A stretch of 6,273 nt of DNA from an uncultured Chlamydiae bacterium (GTDB lineage: Bacteria > Chlamydiota > Chlamydiia > Chlamydiales > SM23-39): assembly GCA_903864395.1 (NCBI GenBank), contig CAIPFQ010000170.1:1-6273 (forward strand), given 5' to 3'. Position numbers and translations under genes: made by a program. Positions 5,288 through 6,273 of this stretch are shown here, one piece after another (positions within the stretch are counted from its first letter, which is position 1; each line of letters opens with the position of its first letter). Under the pieces are notes generated by a model. It did not search any database. It was given only the letters and a program-made list of their open reading frames with translations, and was not told the origin of the DNA.

Positions 5288-6273
5288 CTAAGCGCTCTTT
5301 GAGCGAATAAGAACTTCTTTGCCCTCGAAGGCAAAACCGATGAGGATAATGCGGCGCACACCTCGATCGAAAAGCTCTTGCGCGTAGAGTCTTTCTTCCA
5401 TTTGCTTAAGGGCTGAGATGACAGCGAGCTCTAAAGTGGTCTGTTCGAATCTTCCTACTTTTTTAAATTCCATCACAATGCCAAGATCGGCAAGATTTTT
5501 TGGAATGAGCAAAACATCATAGCGACCGAGACCACTTTCTCGATTCGATTTAATCTCATAGCGATCTTGAAAACCGATCAGCATTCCGAGGACAAATGCG
5601 TGATAAATTCTTTCCGAAGCATCGGCGGGAACATCGAATACGCTCACTGAGGAGAGCAAAAATTCTTTAAAAATCTGTGAAAATGTTTCAATGTCGCCTT
5701 GCGCCAAACTACTGAGAAGAAGTTTATATTTATATTCTTGCAAAGTTGCGATGAACCAATCGCGAATCATCCCTCGATATAATTCTCGAATCTCAAAATT
5801 CGGAATTTTTAATCGACTCGAGAGGCCATAGGCTGGCGTGTGATCGAGAGCCACATAACCGCTATAAAGCAAAAGGGACCAGATCGTGTTTGGATTTTGT
5901 TCTAGTTGAGAAAAAACGATGCCCTCTTCTAATGTTTTTTCAATCGTGCCGCCTCGAAGCAGCTCTTCTAAATCTGATTTCAGCTCATCCGTTCCCTGCG
6001 CTATGAGATGTTTGATCATTGCGTTATCGCTGGTATTGACCCAATAAGGAGCCAAAGCGCCCTGTTTAGCCATGCAGCTTAGCAGAGACCAAGGATTATA
6101 GATTTTTGCACAAGATCCTATCCGATAGCCGTTGTACCACTGTCGAATCTGGGGAAGCAAGTGAATGAGACCCGCTTCTTCTAAGAGCACAAGAACCTCT
6201 GATTCAAGCAAACCGAATTTATCTTGAAATTCCTCATCGAGGATCGGGCTATTTTCATAATTCCGACATTCGC
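5288..6273 (-). CDS. AAA-ATPase-like / PD-(D/E)XK nuclease family protein (DUF1703), 5' end beyond the window
   Basis: The minus-strand frame is open from the right edge to TAG at 5290-5288 and gives 327 residues, the C-terminal part of a protein usually of about 500-570. The visible part starts with the end of the AAA-ATPase-like region: DEEFQDKFGLLESEV, IRQWYNGYRI and YNPWSLL are standard family landmarks. The N-terminal ATP-binding motif lies outside. The C-terminal PD-(D/E)XK-type nuclease domain shows RYDVLLIP (Asp at 5518-5516), EFKK (Glu 5470-5468, Lys 5464-5462) and the ALKQMEERLYA helix, followed by IILIGFAFEGKEVLI. These landmarks are intact and no frameshift is seen. Such genes occur in many copies in amoeba-associated and gut bacteria; their function is not established, and a defence or mobile role has been suspected. 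The TTG codon at 6211 is internal, not a start. Confidence 0.9.
   Translation of the reverse strand, partial: ECRNYENSPILDEEFQDKFGLLESEVLVLLEEAGLIHLLPQIRQWYNGYRIGSCAKIYNPWSLLSCMAKQGALAPYWVNTSDNAMIKHLIAQGTDELKSDLEELLRGGTIEKTLEEGIVFSQLEQNPNTIWSLLLYSGYVALDHTPAYGLSSRLKIPNFEIRELYRGMIRDWFIATLQEYKYKLLLSSLAQGDIETFSQIFKEFLLSSVSVFDVPADASERIYHAFVLGMLIGFQDRYEIKSNRESGLGRYDVLLIPKNLADLGIVMEFKKVGRFEQTTLELAVISALKQMEERLYAQELFDRGVRRIILIGFAFEGKEVLIRSKSA
5293..5305. terminator. Small hairpin at the convergent gene ends (possible weak terminator)
   Basis: CGCTC-TTT-GAGCG is a perfect 5-bp GC-rich stem with a 3-base loop. It lies in the last codons of the minus-strand nuclease gene and 25 bp past the toxin stop. 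On the minus strand it is followed by CTTAGATTTTC, a poor T tract; on the plus strand no T run follows. It may assist termination in either direction, but it is not a classical intrinsic terminator. Confidence 0.25.

Noticed and set aside
6209..6211. TTG as start of the DUF1703 protein
   Set aside because: The frame continues open upstream with family sequence (DEEFQDKFGL), so the gene runs past the right edge.

Overview
The window looks like a piece of a bacterial chromosome, most likely from an environmental (amoeba- or invertebrate-associated) member of the Chlamydiae such as a Waddlia/Parachlamydia-type organism. This is inference from gene content. The minus strand at the left edge carries a 29-codon, almost wholly basic ORF that matches the AURKAIP1/COX24-type small ribosomal protein as I remember it from Chlamydiae. 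It is followed by what looks like the first codons of mnmG. The rest (SNF2/SWIM pair, VapC/Phd pair, two different families of accessory ATPase-nuclease genes) is typical of the accessory content of larger chlamydial genomes, but also occurs in other phyla.

Layout. (1) 1-135, minus strand: probable start of mnmG running off the left edge, preceded by the tiny ribosomal-protein gene. (2) 136-292: divergent promoter region, ending in an exact 12-bp tandem duplication that gives the next gene two Shine-Dalgarno sequences. (3) 293-3907, plus strand: a two-gene operon with a complete SNF2-family DNA translocase and, 3 bp later, a SWIM zinc-finger protein. The SWIM protein carries an additional excisionase-like helix-turn-helix at its C-terminus. 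(4) 3899-4413, minus strand: the decayed remnant of an ATP-binding protein of the archaeal-type ATPase/DUF234 group. It has lost its whole ATPase core by an in-frame deletion and has a frameshift at an A8 tract, yet keeps an excellent promoter. (5) 4426-4603: regulatory region with direct repeats around the minus-strand promoter and two CATGG/CCATG palindromes before the toxin-antitoxin genes. (6) 4604-5267, plus strand: an overlapping Phd-type antitoxin and VapC-type PIN toxin. The toxin has Gly at the position of a normally conserved active-site Asp. (7) 5288-6273, minus strand: C-terminal 327 residues of an AAA-ATPase-like protein with a PD-(D/E)XK nuclease domain (DUF1703 type), running off the right edge.

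How the parts work together: the SNF2 and SWIM proteins form a recurrent bacterial pair that probably acts together on DNA or nucleoprotein, though the physiological role is unknown. The toxin and antitoxin form one autoregulated module. The ATPase remnant, the TA module and the DUF1703 gene form a small accessory island beside more conserved genes. No tRNA, rRNA, CRISPR array, transposase or insertion sequence is visible. I see no complete novel system. The most unusual points are the SWIM-HTH fusion, the Asp-to-Gly change in the toxin, and the layered decay of the ATPase gene.
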